From the NCBI GenBank assembly GCA_017508505.1, contig JAFVYT010000152.1, positions 1 through 13,345 on the forward strand: a DNA stretch of 13,345 nucleotides, read 5' to 3'. The DNA is from Clostridia bacterium. GTDB lineage: Bacteria > Bacillota_A > Clostridia > Oscillospirales > SIG627. The translations under genes were made by a program, and so were the position numbers. How positions within the stretch are numbered: the first letter of the stretch is position 1; every line of letters begins with the position of its first letter. The notes beneath the pieces were generated by a model. The model searched no databases and had not been told where the DNA came from. It saw only the letters and a list, made by a program, of their open reading frames with translations. Below, piece by piece: positions 1-6,946 of the stretch.

Positions 1-9
1 ACGGATTTG

Positions 10-85
10 ATTTCATCCGAGGACTTGTCCTTGGATTTCATCTGAACGAAGTGAAGATTTCATCGTTGCCGCGCAACGATTTCAT
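10..85. repeat. ATTTCAT-linked hairpin array
   Basis: The heptamer ATTTCAT occurs four times, at 10-16, 35-41, 57-63 and 79-85. The three intervals between copies can each fold. 17-34 has 8-bp arms with a TT loop and one G-T wobble. 42-56 is an imperfect stem extended by ATCT/AGAT at 40-43 and 55-58. 64-78 is a perfect 6-bp stem (CGTTGC/GCAACG). The spacing of copies is 25, 22 and 22 bp. The array may begin before the window, since a near copy (ATTTGAT) sits at 5-11. It is non-coding and lies beyond the terminator of the pth operon. Function unknown; it looks like a dispersed intergenic repeat, which is an inference. Confidence 0.6.
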
Positions 86-92
86 TAAACCA

Positions 93-146
93 ACAGAAAA
101 AGAGATAACATTTCGGCTACGAACCGATTTGTTATCTCTTTTCTGT
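93..146 (-). terminator. Terminator-like stem after the topB-pth operon
   Basis: Arms 93-110 and 130-146 pair over 17 bp with one bulged A; the loop itself can pair TCGG with CCGA. The A-rich and T-rich arm ends give a T-rich tail on either strand, so it may work in both directions. It lies about 120 bp after the stop of the last operon gene. The AAAAAGAGAT/ATCTCTTTT core is shared with the terminator at 6911-6943. Confidence 0.6.
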
Positions 147-160
147 CGTTATAAGGGTTT

Positions 161-194
161 GGGCTTAGCCCATATTTGCGTTTGACTAGTCAAA
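161..194. other. Two short palindromes in the operon trailer
   Basis: GGGCTTAGCCC (161-171) and the perfect 14-bp palindrome TTTGACTAGTCAAA (181-194) lie between the terminator-like stem and the pth stop codon. They could be RNA hairpins in the trailer or a protein site; nothing else in the window repeats them. Nothing further is recognised in the rest of 195-268. Confidence 0.3.
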
Positions 195-268
195 TGCGAT
201 GCTTGCACTTTGCTCAAAGCATAAATTCTCCGCTAAGAACATCACCCCTTTTGCCGATCTCTTTTTCT

Positions 269-850
269 TTAGTGGGCCTTGCCGTTGAAGGAGGCCGCCG
301 CCTGATCCAGCCTTCCGTCCACGAAAAGCTTGGCGGAGGCATACACGTCCTCCAGCGAGGCGAAGACGTGCTCCATATCCTCCTTGGAGGGGTTGCCCAG
401 CACCCAATTCATCAATTCCCATCCGGGAGGAGGGGTGCCCACCCCCATTTTGATGCGGGGAAACGCATCGGAGGAGAGGCAGGAGATGATGGATTTGATG
501 CCGTTGTGCCCCCCTGCGGAGCCGGAGGCACGAATGCGGAATACCCCGGGGGCAAAGCTGATGTCGTCGAAGATCACCAGGATCCTTTCCGGGGGGATCT
601 TATAGAAGGCCGCGGCCTCCCGCACCGCCTCACCGGAGGAATTCATAAGGGTCTGAGGCTTCAGAAGAAGCACCTTTTTCCCTGCGATGACCGTCTCCCC
701 CGTGAGGGCGCGGAAGCGCAGGCTCCCGATGGTGGTGTTCTGCCGCAGGGCGATGTAGTCCAGAGCCATAAAGCCCATATTGTGGCGGTTGGAGGCGTAT
801 TTTTCACCGGGGTTGCCAAGACCCACGATCATATATTCATAGGCTGCCAT
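269..850 (-). CDS. pth: Peptidyl-tRNA hydrolase from probable internal start
   Basis: Same frame as the 3' part of the fusion gene, starting at ATG 850, 193 residues, which is the usual length for bacterial Pth. Residues seen: N13 in GLGNPG, catalytic H23, N70 in LMNSSG, D95 (counterpart of E. coli D93) in FDDISFAPG, and N116 in GGHNGIKS. Pth hydrolyses peptidyl-tRNA released from stalled ribosomes and is normally essential, and no other pth is seen in the window. AAAAGGAG ends five bases before this ATG, a spacing fit for initiation, so a separate soluble enzyme is plausible alongside the fused form. Whether this start is used, alone or with the longer one, cannot be told from sequence. Confidence 0.7.
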   Translation of the reverse strand: MAAYEYMIVGLGNPGEKYASNRHNMGFMALDYIALRQNTTIGSLRFRALTGETVIAGKKVLLLKPQTLMNSSGEAVREAAAFYKIPPERILVIFDDISFAPGVFRIRASGSAGGHNGIKSIISCLSSDAFPRIKMGVGTPPPGWELMNWVLGNPSKEDMEHVFASLEDVYASAKLFVDGRLDQAAASFNGKAH

Positions 851-1801
851 AGAGTCTCCTTTTGCTTGGTCGTTTTGGAAATTCGGGTTGGGAGGCGGAA
901 AGGTGCCGGGAAAGGAAAAGCGCGGGGCAGAGGGGACGAATTTCTCCTCGGGAACGGGGACCCGCTCCTTTGCCAGACGGTACAAAATCAGGCTCACGGG
1001 GATGCAGAACAGGCAGAACAGCGTCGCCGCCCAGTAGCAGAAAAGCCAGATCGGGCTCTCCTGAGAATATCCCAGATAGGTGCCCAGCCGCACCAGATAA
1101 TTGGTGGAGTTAAAGGCCGCGTGGAGCGCCACCGAGGGCCAGATGGAGCCCATCCGATGGGCAAGGTAGCTCAGAAGGATGCCAAGCGGCAGGGTGAACA
1201 CCACCTGATAAAGATTGCCGTGGATGACCGCAAAGATCACCCCCGTCAGAAGGATGGCGTGTCGCGAGCGCATGCTCCGCTTCAAGGTGCCGAGGATCGC
1301 CCCACGGCAGAGGATCTCCTCCACGAGGGGAGCCATCACGCAGGAATACAAGAGCTCCGCCCAAAGGGGCGCGTAGTGCTCCAGCACCTCGTGCTGGGTG
1401 CTGTACTGCTCCTGAGACGCCTGCACGGCGGGGAAAAGCTGGGCAAGGCTCACCAGAGCTCCTGCCGCAAGATAGCAGGCAAACCCCGCAAAAAGTCCCG
1501 TGAAAACGGAAACGGCGGGTGCCTTGTGCGCACCGATCCGCCCTGTGAAATTCCTGCGGTGCATCAGAGCCAAAAAGCCGAAGAAGATCAGCGCCGCAAG
1601 GAGCATGGTTTCGTAAATGACGGTGTAATAGATCTGCGGGAGCAGCTCGGTGGCGGCGCTGACCTCCATTCCCTTTACGGAAACCAAGAGCATCAGGATC
1701 ACCATTTCCACCAGCGTTGCCGCAAACACCTGAGAATAATGGAACAAAAGGGCATAGCCGACGCTCTTTAACAGCGCCTTGCCCACACCTTGCGGTTTCA
1801 T
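269..1801 (-). CDS. CPBP intramembrane protease fused to peptidyl-tRNA hydrolase
   Basis: One uninterrupted frame of 510 residues. Residues 1 to about 280 form a multi-pass membrane protein with the three CPBP (Abi/CAAX-type) protease motifs: EEILCR (E161, E162, R166), FAVIH (F190, H194) and HAAFN (H227, N231). A proline-rich linker follows (about 281-317). Residues 318-510 are a full-length peptidyl-tRNA hydrolase with GLGNPG and the catalytic His in NRHNMGF. The start ATG at 1801 has AAGGAGG five bases upstream, overlapping the thiI stop (TAAGGAGG), so it is translated with thiI. CPBP proteins often process peptides or serve as immunity factors; Pth cleaves stalled peptidyl-tRNA in the cytosol. 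The two are normally separate genes. Either Pth is membrane-tethered here, or an internal start also gives free Pth. Domain calls are firm; the physiological meaning of the fusion is inference. Confidence 0.85.
   Translation of the reverse strand: MKPQGVGKALLKSVGYALLFHYSQVFAATLVEMVILMLLVSVKGMEVSAATELLPQIYYTVIYETMLLAALIFFGFLALMHRRNFTGRIGAHKAPAVSVFTGLFAGFACYLAAGALVSLAQLFPAVQASQEQYSTQHEVLEHYAPLWAELLYSCVMAPLVEEILCRGAILGTLKRSMRSRHAILLTGVIFAVIHGNLYQVVFTLPLGILLSYLAHRMGSIWPSVALHAAFNSTNYLVRLGTYLGYSQESPIWLFCYWAATLFCLFCIPVSLILYRLAKERVPVPEEKFVPSAPRFSFPGTFPPPNPNFQNDQAKGDSMAAYEYMIVGLGNPGEKYASNRHNMGFMALDYIALRQNTTIGSLRFRALTGETVIAGKKVLLLKPQTLMNSSGEAVREAAAFYKIPPERILVIFDDISFAPGVFRIRASGSAGGHNGIKSIISCLSSDAFPRIKMGVGTPPPGWELMNWVLGNPSKEDMEHVFASLEDVYASAKLFVDGRLDQAAASFNGKAH
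856..863 (-). promoter_or_regulatory. Internal ribosome binding site before the pth domain
   Basis: On the minus strand AAAAGGAG lies inside the fusion frame, coding for Ala-Lys-Gly, with five bases to ATG 850. It would decide whether free Pth is made in addition to the CPBP-Pth fusion. Confidence 0.55.
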
Positions 1802-1811
1802 CAAAGCCTCC

Positions 1812-2990
1812 TTATCCATCGATCCGTACGAACTCCACGGCACGGAAGGCCTCGTCCTCCAGCGTCGCCAGATCCAGCTTCGCCTCCTCACAAAGAACCT
1901 CCTCGAGGGTCGGATTCAGCTTGGGATGACGGGGGGTAAAGACGGTACAGCAATCCTCATAAGGGAGAATGGAGGTCTCGAAGCAGTCGATCCTGCGGCT
2001 GATGCGCACGATCTCCTCCTTGTCCATTCCGATCAGAGGACGGTAAACGGGGAAGCTCGCCACCGCGTCGGTGCACATCAAGGCCTCCATGGTCTGACTG
2101 GCCACCTGCCCGAGGCTCTCCCCGGTGATGATGGCGCCGCACCCCTGCCTCTTTGCCACACGGCAGGCAAGGCGCATCATGGATCGGCGGAGCAAAATGG
2201 TAAAATACTCCTCCCGACAGGCCTCCTGCAGGGCGAGCTGGATCTCGGTCAGGCGGATGCAGGCAAAGTTGACCGTGTCCGTATAGGCACAGAGCTTTCT
2301 TGCCAGATCCATCACCTTTTCCTTGGCTCGCTCGGAGGTGTAGGGGAAGGACTCGAAGTGCAGAGCATCCACAAAGGCGCCGCGCTTGGCCATACAGTAT
2401 CCCGCCACGGGAGAATCGATGCCGCCCGAAAGAAGGAGCAGCGCTCTGCCGCTGGTGCCGTAGGGCATTCCTCCCGCCCCGGGAAGCTTGCCTGCGTGGA
2501 CGTAGGCGAAATCCTCGCGGATCTCCACCCACACCACCTCCTCGGGATTGTGCACGTCCACGGGGGGTGCATTCTTTCCCAAGGTGCTCAGCACGCACCC
2601 GCCCACCTCGCGGCAGATCTCCGGGGATTTGAGGGGGAATTTCTTATCGCTGCGGCGGGCGTCCGCCTTAAAGCTCTTGGCTCCCACCAGTCCGGGGGCG
2701 ATCTTTTCCCTGACGCACTTTAAAATGGCACCCATATTTTTTTCCACCCGATAGGCGATGGACACGCTGACGATGCCGAAGACCCGCTGCATCACGGGAA
2801 GGGCAAGGTCCAGAAGGGCGTCGTCCTCCGCCTCCACGAACACCGTGGACTGGGAGGTGAAGGCGCGGTATTCCCCGAGAGGCTTGAGCTTTCTTCTCAC
2901 CTGACGCAGAAGCACCGCGTCAAAATAGCTGCGGTTGGCTCCCTTCAGGATCAATTCACCGTATTTTAAAAGGATCGATCTTTTTTCCAT
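1812..2990 (-). CDS. thiI: tRNA 4-thiouridine synthetase ThiI
   Basis: 392 residues, the length of the Gram-positive form that lacks the C-terminal rhodanese domain of E. coli ThiI. Order: N-terminal ferredoxin-like region, THUMP domain (about 60-165), then the adenylating PP-loop domain with SGGIDSPV (S188-V195) and a conserved ETSILPYEDCCTVF stretch (C347, C348; the E. coli counterpart is Cys344). ThiI activates U8 of tRNA with ATP and inserts sulfur to give 4-thiouridine. It can also donate sulfur for thiamine synthesis, but no thiamine genes are near. Sulfur would come from the desulfurase encoded 4 bp upstream. Start ATG 2990 follows AAGGTGAAAGT, and the stop overlaps the next gene's ribosome binding site. 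Confidence 0.95.
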   Translation of the reverse strand: MEKRSILLKYGELILKGANRSYFDAVLLRQVRRKLKPLGEYRAFTSQSTVFVEAEDDALLDLALPVMQRVFGIVSVSIAYRVEKNMGAILKCVREKIAPGLVGAKSFKADARRSDKKFPLKSPEICREVGGCVLSTLGKNAPPVDVHNPEEVVWVEIREDFAYVHAGKLPGAGGMPYGTSGRALLLLSGGIDSPVAGYCMAKRGAFVDALHFESFPYTSERAKEKVMDLARKLCAYTDTVNFACIRLTEIQLALQEACREEYFTILLRRSMMRLACRVAKRQGCGAIITGESLGQVASQTMEALMCTDAVASFPVYRPLIGMDKEEIVRISRRIDCFETSILPYEDCCTVFTPRHPKLNPTLEEVLCEEAKLDLATLEDEAFRAVEFVRIDG

Positions 2991-2994
2991 ACTT

Positions 2995-4107
2995 TCACCT
3001 TAGTATTTCTTTTAATATGCGAACAAATTCATCCGCCTCAGAAAGGGTATTGAAACGGGAGAAGGACAGTCGGACGGTGCAGTCCGCCTCCTTGTCCGTC
3101 AGGCCGAAGTGCTTCAAAACAGGACTTTTCCCCTTGTGCGAGGAACAGGCTGAGCCGGAGGACACGAACACTCCCTTGGCGGAAAGGGCGTGGAGCAAAA
3201 CCTCTGAGCGGAAGGCGGGCACCTGCAGGGACAAAAGATGGCAGGAGGGGCTTTTCGCCTCGTTGATCCGCACGCGGCCGTCCGAGGCCAAAAGGGCTTT
3301 GATCCGCTCTCGGATCGCCCCCATCGACTCTGCTGCCGCAGGAAGCGCGCCGAAGCTCTCCTCCGCCGCCGCCCCGAAGGCCACAATCCCCGGGAGATTC
3401 TCCGTACCCGAGCGAAGGCCGCCCTCCTGACCGCCGCCCAAAATAAGCGGGGGGAGCTGAATGCCCTTTTTTACCCACAGAGCGCCCACGCCCTTGGGGC
3501 CGTGGATCTTGTGGGAGGAAAGGCTCATCAGGTCGATGCCCATCCTCTGGGGCAGGATCGGAGTCTTACAATAGCCCTGCACCCCGTCGCAGAAGACCAG
3601 CGCGCGGGGATTCTTCCCCTTCACAATGCGGCTGACCGCGGCGACATCGTACACGGCACCGGTTTCGTTGTTGGTGTGCATCACCGCCGCAAGGATCGTT
3701 TTCTCGTTGGCGGCCTCGGCGATCTCGTCGGGGTCAAGGGCGCCGTGACGGGTGGACAGGCGAATCACCTCAAAGCCCTCGGACTCCAGACGCCGCAGGC
3801 ACTCCTCCGTGGCGGGATGCTCCGAGTCCGTGGAGAGGATGCGGTTTCCCATCCGTCGCCCCTTGGCGGCGGCTCCGAGGATCCCGAGGTTGTCCGCCTC
3901 GGTGCCGCCGGAGCAAAAGAAGATCTCGTCGGGACGGGCGGACAGGGTCCTTGCCACCTGCTCGCGGGCGTGCTTTAAGCGCTTTTCCGCTTCAAAGCCG
4001 AGACTGTGAAGGGAGGAGGGGTTGGCAAAATGCTCCAATTCCCCGAAGAGCACCTCCTTGACCCTCGGAGAAAGAGGGGTGGAGGCAGCATTGTCAAAAT
4101 AGATCAT
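2995..4107 (-). CDS. Cysteine desulfurase (NifS/IscS-like)
   Basis: 370-residue fold-type I PLP enzyme that takes sulfur from cysteine as an enzyme-bound persulfide. Visible: N-terminal YFDNAASTP, SGGTEADN (66-73), H97 in SEHPAT, N146 in HTNNETG, D174 and Q177 in the cofactor site, PLP lysine K200 in SSHKIHGPKG, RSGTEN (232-237) and the persulfide-carrying C321 in SSGSACSS, on a loop like that of NifS/IscS (group I) enzymes. It lies directly before thiI with a 4-bp gap, the arrangement seen for dedicated partners (NifZ-ThiI in Bacillus), so its likely role is supplying sulfur for tRNA thiolation. No Fe-S scaffold gene is beside it. It starts 9 bp after topB; the AAGGTGAAGT site before its ATG nearly matches that before thiI. 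Confidence 0.93.
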   Translation of the reverse strand: MIYFDNAASTPLSPRVKEVLFGELEHFANPSSLHSLGFEAEKRLKHAREQVARTLSARPDEIFFCSGGTEADNLGILGAAAKGRRMGNRILSTDSEHPATEECLRRLESEGFEVIRLSTRHGALDPDEIAEAANEKTILAAVMHTNNETGAVYDVAAVSRIVKGKNPRALVFCDGVQGYCKTPILPQRMGIDLMSLSSHKIHGPKGVGALWVKKGIQLPPLILGGGQEGGLRSGTENLPGIVAFGAAAEESFGALPAAAESMGAIRERIKALLASDGRVRINEAKSPSCHLLSLQVPAFRSEVLLHALSAKGVFVSSGSACSSHKGKSPVLKHFGLTDKEADCTVRLSFSRFNTLSEADEFVRILKEILR

Positions 4108-4116
4108 ACTTCACCT

Positions 4117-6201
4117 TTATGAATCGAAATAGAACGAGACCTTTCCCTCCGCCTCCAGCCGCAGGCGGGCGGAAAAGCTCTTTCCCGTTCTGGGAGATAC
4201 GAAATTTTCCATCAGGTCCGTCGTCCCCTCTCCGAGGAGCTTTTTGGCCTGAGAGATGGGGATCGGCCGTTGGCAGATGAACAGATTCACCCGAAAGCGG
4301 CATCCCTCCTTGTAGCCGCGACAGCCGTAGGAATACTTTCCCTTGACCACCTCGGCTCCGCACAGCGGGCAGATGCCCACCGCGTCCCCGTAAAAGCCCG
4401 TGTCCGCATCGGGACTCGTCTGATCGAAGACGGCGCGGATCTCTTCCTTGGCAAGAGCCACCGCCGAGGGCACGTCCATTTCCCCGCGGAAGACGCTCTT
4501 GAGCGCCTTGCCCGTGGTGGCGGTCTTGTATTTGTCCATCACGATGCCCATTCCCGAAAGCTGCTCGATGAGGTATTTTCCGTCGGGCAGGATGGTGTAA
4601 ACGTCCTTTTTGAGCTGAATGTATCCGGAGCTGCGGGCATTCTCAATGATACCCGTGCGGGTGGCCTCGGTGCCCAGCTCCAAGCCCTCGAACATGGCGC
4701 GGTATTCCTCCGCGTCGTCTCCCTCCTCCTCCTCGGCACGGGCCTTTTCCTCCCGAAAGGGGTTTTTGAGGTAATTGTTCAGGGTCTCGATGGTATAGTG
4801 CTTGGGAGGGCTCGTTTCCTTTTCCCGCACCTCGAAGGTGGCGGGGAACACGTCCCCCACCGAAAGGGCGGGGAGCACTTTGTCGTTTCGGGTGGCATCG
4901 TCAAAGCGGGTCCAGCCCTTTTCCAGAATCACGGTGCCCTTGAGGGTAAACTCCTCCACGTCCCCCGCCGCAAGGACCAGCTCCGTCTTTTCGCACACGC
5001 AATCCTCGGAGCAGAACACCGCCACAAAGCGGCGCAATATGGCCTGATAGACCTTTTTCTCCTCCTCGGAAAGCTCTTCCTTCTTCGGGATGCGAAAGGT
5101 AGGGGTCAGAGCGGAGTGAGACTCGATCTTGCTGTCGTCGAAGATGGTCTTTTTATCCTTGAACGCCACGGGATACCCGATGGCCGAAAGGCCTGCGAGG
5201 ATCTTCTTCATCTTGTCCTTTTCCGCCGTGGCAAGGTATTCGGAGTTGGTTCTGGGGTAGGTCACGTAGCCCCTTTCGTAAAGGGCCTGCACCACCCTGA
5301 GGGAATCGTCCATGGGCATTTTGTACTTCTTACCCAGCGCGTTCTGCAATTTGGAAAGAGAATAAAGCTTTCCCGGATTCAGCTTGTCCTTTTTGGCCTT
5401 GCGCTTTTTGACCGTCAGGGGATTGGCGTTCAGAAGGGCGGCGTACTCCTCCGCCTTTTTCTTTTCCTCCTTGGAAAACTTCTGCTTGCTTTGGATCTCC
5501 ACCCCGTCCTCGGTCTTGGCGGAAACGCCGTAATAGATCTCGGGGGTGAATTTTTCAATGGCCATATCCCGATCGTAAATGGCCTTTACAATGGGCACGA
5601 TCACCCTCCCCACCCGAAGGAGCGTTCCCGTCTTCAGGGTGGCGAAGCGGGTCAGATTGACCCCGTAGAGCCAATCGATGTAGGTGCGGGCAAAGCCCTC
5701 GTTGGCAAGGTTGTCGTAGTCCGACTCGGGCTTCAGCTCCGCCAGAGCCGCACGGATGGTCTCGGGGGTCTGATCGGGCAGCCAGAGCCGCAAAAGGGGC
5801 TTGTTGATCTCCCCAGCGTGCTCCAGGCAAAGGCGGATGATGATCTCACCCTCCCGATCCGCGTCACCCGCGTTGACCACGGCCTCCACGTCCTGCCGTG
5901 CCGCGAGACGGCAAATGGTGTCGAACTGCTCCCGTACCCCGGGGTCCACCTTGCCCCCCTTTTCCTTGCGCAGAGCAAAGCGGAAGGAGTCGGGAAAGCA
6001 GGGGATGTTCTCCATGGACCAGCGCCCGTCGGAGGTGGGGCCGGTATAATCCTCAATGTCACAAAGGGAAAAGAGATGCCCGAAGGCCCAAGTCACCAGA
6101 TACCCCTCTCCCTCCAGATATCCCTTTCTCTTGGAAAGAGAGCCGATGGCGGCGGCAATGTTCCGCCCGAGGCTGGGTTTTTCCGCTACGATCAGGATCA
6201 T
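4117..6201 (-). CDS. topB: DNA topoisomerase III (type IA)
   Basis: 694 residues. The TOPRIM domain is N-terminal, with E7 in MILIVAEKPS and the metal-binding DADREGE (D113, D115, E117). The active-site tyrosine is Y315 in YVTYPRTNSEYL. Further type IA features are the LSKLQNALGKKY region (282-293) and TEATRTGII (511-519). The C-terminus has one zinc-ribbon-like set, C611, C614, C627 and C634. The enzyme cuts and passes single DNA strands, decatenating replication intermediates. Start ATG 6201 was chosen because MILIVAEKPS is the family N-terminus and AAGGAG lies seven bases upstream. An upstream in-frame ATG at 6219 also has a ribosome-binding match, but that match falls at or before the expected transcript start. 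First gene of the operon running to pth. Confidence 0.95.
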   Translation of the reverse strand: MILIVAEKPSLGRNIAAAIGSLSKRKGYLEGEGYLVTWAFGHLFSLCDIEDYTGPTSDGRWSMENIPCFPDSFRFALRKEKGGKVDPGVREQFDTICRLAARQDVEAVVNAGDADREGEIIIRLCLEHAGEINKPLLRLWLPDQTPETIRAALAELKPESDYDNLANEGFARTYIDWLYGVNLTRFATLKTGTLLRVGRVIVPIVKAIYDRDMAIEKFTPEIYYGVSAKTEDGVEIQSKQKFSKEEKKKAEEYAALLNANPLTVKKRKAKKDKLNPGKLYSLSKLQNALGKKYKMPMDDSLRVVQALYERGYVTYPRTNSEYLATAEKDKMKKILAGLSAIGYPVAFKDKKTIFDDSKIESHSALTPTFRIPKKEELSEEEKKVYQAILRRFVAVFCSEDCVCEKTELVLAAGDVEEFTLKGTVILEKGWTRFDDATRNDKVLPALSVGDVFPATFEVREKETSPPKHYTIETLNNYLKNPFREEKARAEEEEGDDAEEYRAMFEGLELGTEATRTGIIENARSSGYIQLKKDVYTILPDGKYLIEQLSGMGIVMDKYKTATTGKALKSVFRGEMDVPSAVALAKEEIRAVFDQTSPDADTGFYGDAVGICPLCGAEVVKGKYSYGCRGYKEGCRFRVNLFICQRPIPISQAKKLLGEGTTDLMENFVSPRTGKSFSARLRLEAEGKVSFYFDS

Positions 6202-6231
6202 TCGGCCACTCCTTTCCATTTTACTCCTTTT

Positions 6232-6260
6232 AGTATAACACACTCCCGCGCCTTTTTCAA
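6232..6260 (-). promoter_or_regulatory. Sigma-A promoter of the topB operon
   Basis: On the minus strand TTGAAA (6255-6260), a 17-bp spacer, then TATACT (6232-6237). The expected transcript start is a few bases downstream, giving a leader of about 25 bases before ATG 6201. No other strong promoter was noticed inside the operon. Confidence 0.75.
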
Positions 6261-6269
6261 CCGTTTCCA

Positions 6270-6298
6270 TTGACCAAAGTCGCCTTTTGTGATAAGAT
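6270..6298 (+). promoter_or_regulatory. Sigma-A promoter of the DUF1934 gene
   Basis: TTGACC (6270-6275), 17-bp spacer, TAAGAT (6293-6298), followed by GGGAGGG seven bases before ATG 6324. Its -35 box is only 9 bp from the -35 box of the topB promoter on the other strand, so the two divergent promoters are back to back. Confidence 0.75.
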
Positions 6299-6323
6299 AA
6301 TCAAAAAAATGGGAGGGAACGAA

Positions 6324-6902
6324 ATGAATCAGCCTTGCAGGATCCGCATTCAGAGCAGCCGCGGCAACACGGCCTTCGGCTTTGTGCCCCCCATTGTAGA
6401 CGGGGAAGAAGAGGAATGGGACGAGGAGGAATGGGACGAGGAGCCCGACGGCGAAGAAATGCTGCTCCACGCACCCTTGACCTCGGACGCCTGGGTCAAA
6501 AAGCAGGAAATTCCCAACCTGCCGCCAAAATCCGTCACCCGTCTGACCTCCTACGGCATCTGCTCTCTGGAGGAGGACGGCTCCTTCCGCTTCAGCTACG
6601 AGGACTCGGAGATCACGGGGCTGGAGGGGTGCCTGACCACCTTCTGCTTTTCCCCCTCGGGGATGCTCGTGATGCTCAGACGCGGCCCCGTGAAGACCTG
6701 TATGGTCTTTGAAAAGGGACACCGCCACCTGTGCGATTACGGCTCGGAGCTGGGCTTTCCCTCCGTTTCCCTCCACACCCACGAGCTGGACTTTTCCCCC
6801 ACGGCACGGGGTGCCGAGATCCGCGTGGGCTACAGCGTAGACGCAGGGGGCAGCCGCGCCGAGCGAAATGAATTGACCATTTCCGTGGAGCGGGTCAATT
6901 AA
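6324..6902 (+). CDS. DUF1934 (YwiB-like) protein with acidic linker
   Basis: 192 residues. From about residue 72 to the end it matches the DUF1934 calycin-like barrel as I know it from Clostridia: SYEDSEITGLEG, LTTFCF, RRGPVKTCMVFEKGHRH and a final GYSVDAGG strand. The family has no established biochemical function; Bacillus ywiB is uncharacterised. Usual length is about 140 residues. The excess here is an insertion after the first strand (residues about 12-70), containing a very acidic run (28-45) with EEWDE twice. The repeat is an exact 15-bp tandem duplication at 6411-6440. No signal peptide or membrane segment, so likely cytosolic. Own promoter; monocistronic, ending at the terminator 6911-6943. 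The start is set by GGGAGGG upstream of ATG 6324; an upstream frame extension lies within the promoter. Confidence 0.82.
   Translation: MNQPCRIRIQSSRGNTAFGFVPPIVDGEEEEWDEEEWDEEPDGEEMLLHAPLTSDAWVKKQEIPNLPPKSVTRLTSYGICSLEEDGSFRFSYEDSEITGLEGCLTTFCFSPSGMLVMLRRGPVKTCMVFEKGHRHLCDYGSELGFPSVSLHTHELDFSPTARGAEIRVGYSVDAGGSRAERNELTISVERVN
6411..6440 (+). repeat. 15-bp tandem duplication in the DUF1934 gene
   Basis: GAGGAATGGGACGAG occurs twice head to tail (6411-6425, 6426-6440), with no differences, coding for EEWDE twice. Identity at every third base suggests recent duplication by slippage. Confidence 0.9.
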
Positions 6903-6910
6903 ATCACGAC

Positions 6911-6943
6911 AAAAAAGAGATGCGAAATCGCATCTCTTTTTTT
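6911..6943. terminator. Bidirectional terminator between convergent genes
   Basis: Perfect 14-bp stem, 6911-6924 with 6929-6942, loop AAAT, A-run on one side and T-run on the other. It ends the DUF1934 transcript on plus and the glucosidase transcript on minus, whose stop is only a few bases away. Confidence 0.9.
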
Positions 6944-6946
6944 CCT

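Noticed and set aside
1..150. CRISPR array
   Set aside because: The repeated unit is only 7 bp and the intervals are self-complementary and shorter than spacers; no cas genes in the window.
176..1771. 531-codon open frame on the plus strand
   Set aside because: Antisense to CPBP-Pth; His/Gly/Arg-rich product with no recognisable domain and no good start site. High GC with biased codons leaves the complement open.
4270..6273. 667-codon open frame on the plus strand
   Set aside because: Exactly antisense to topB, whose motifs are unmistakable; a shadow of its codon bias.
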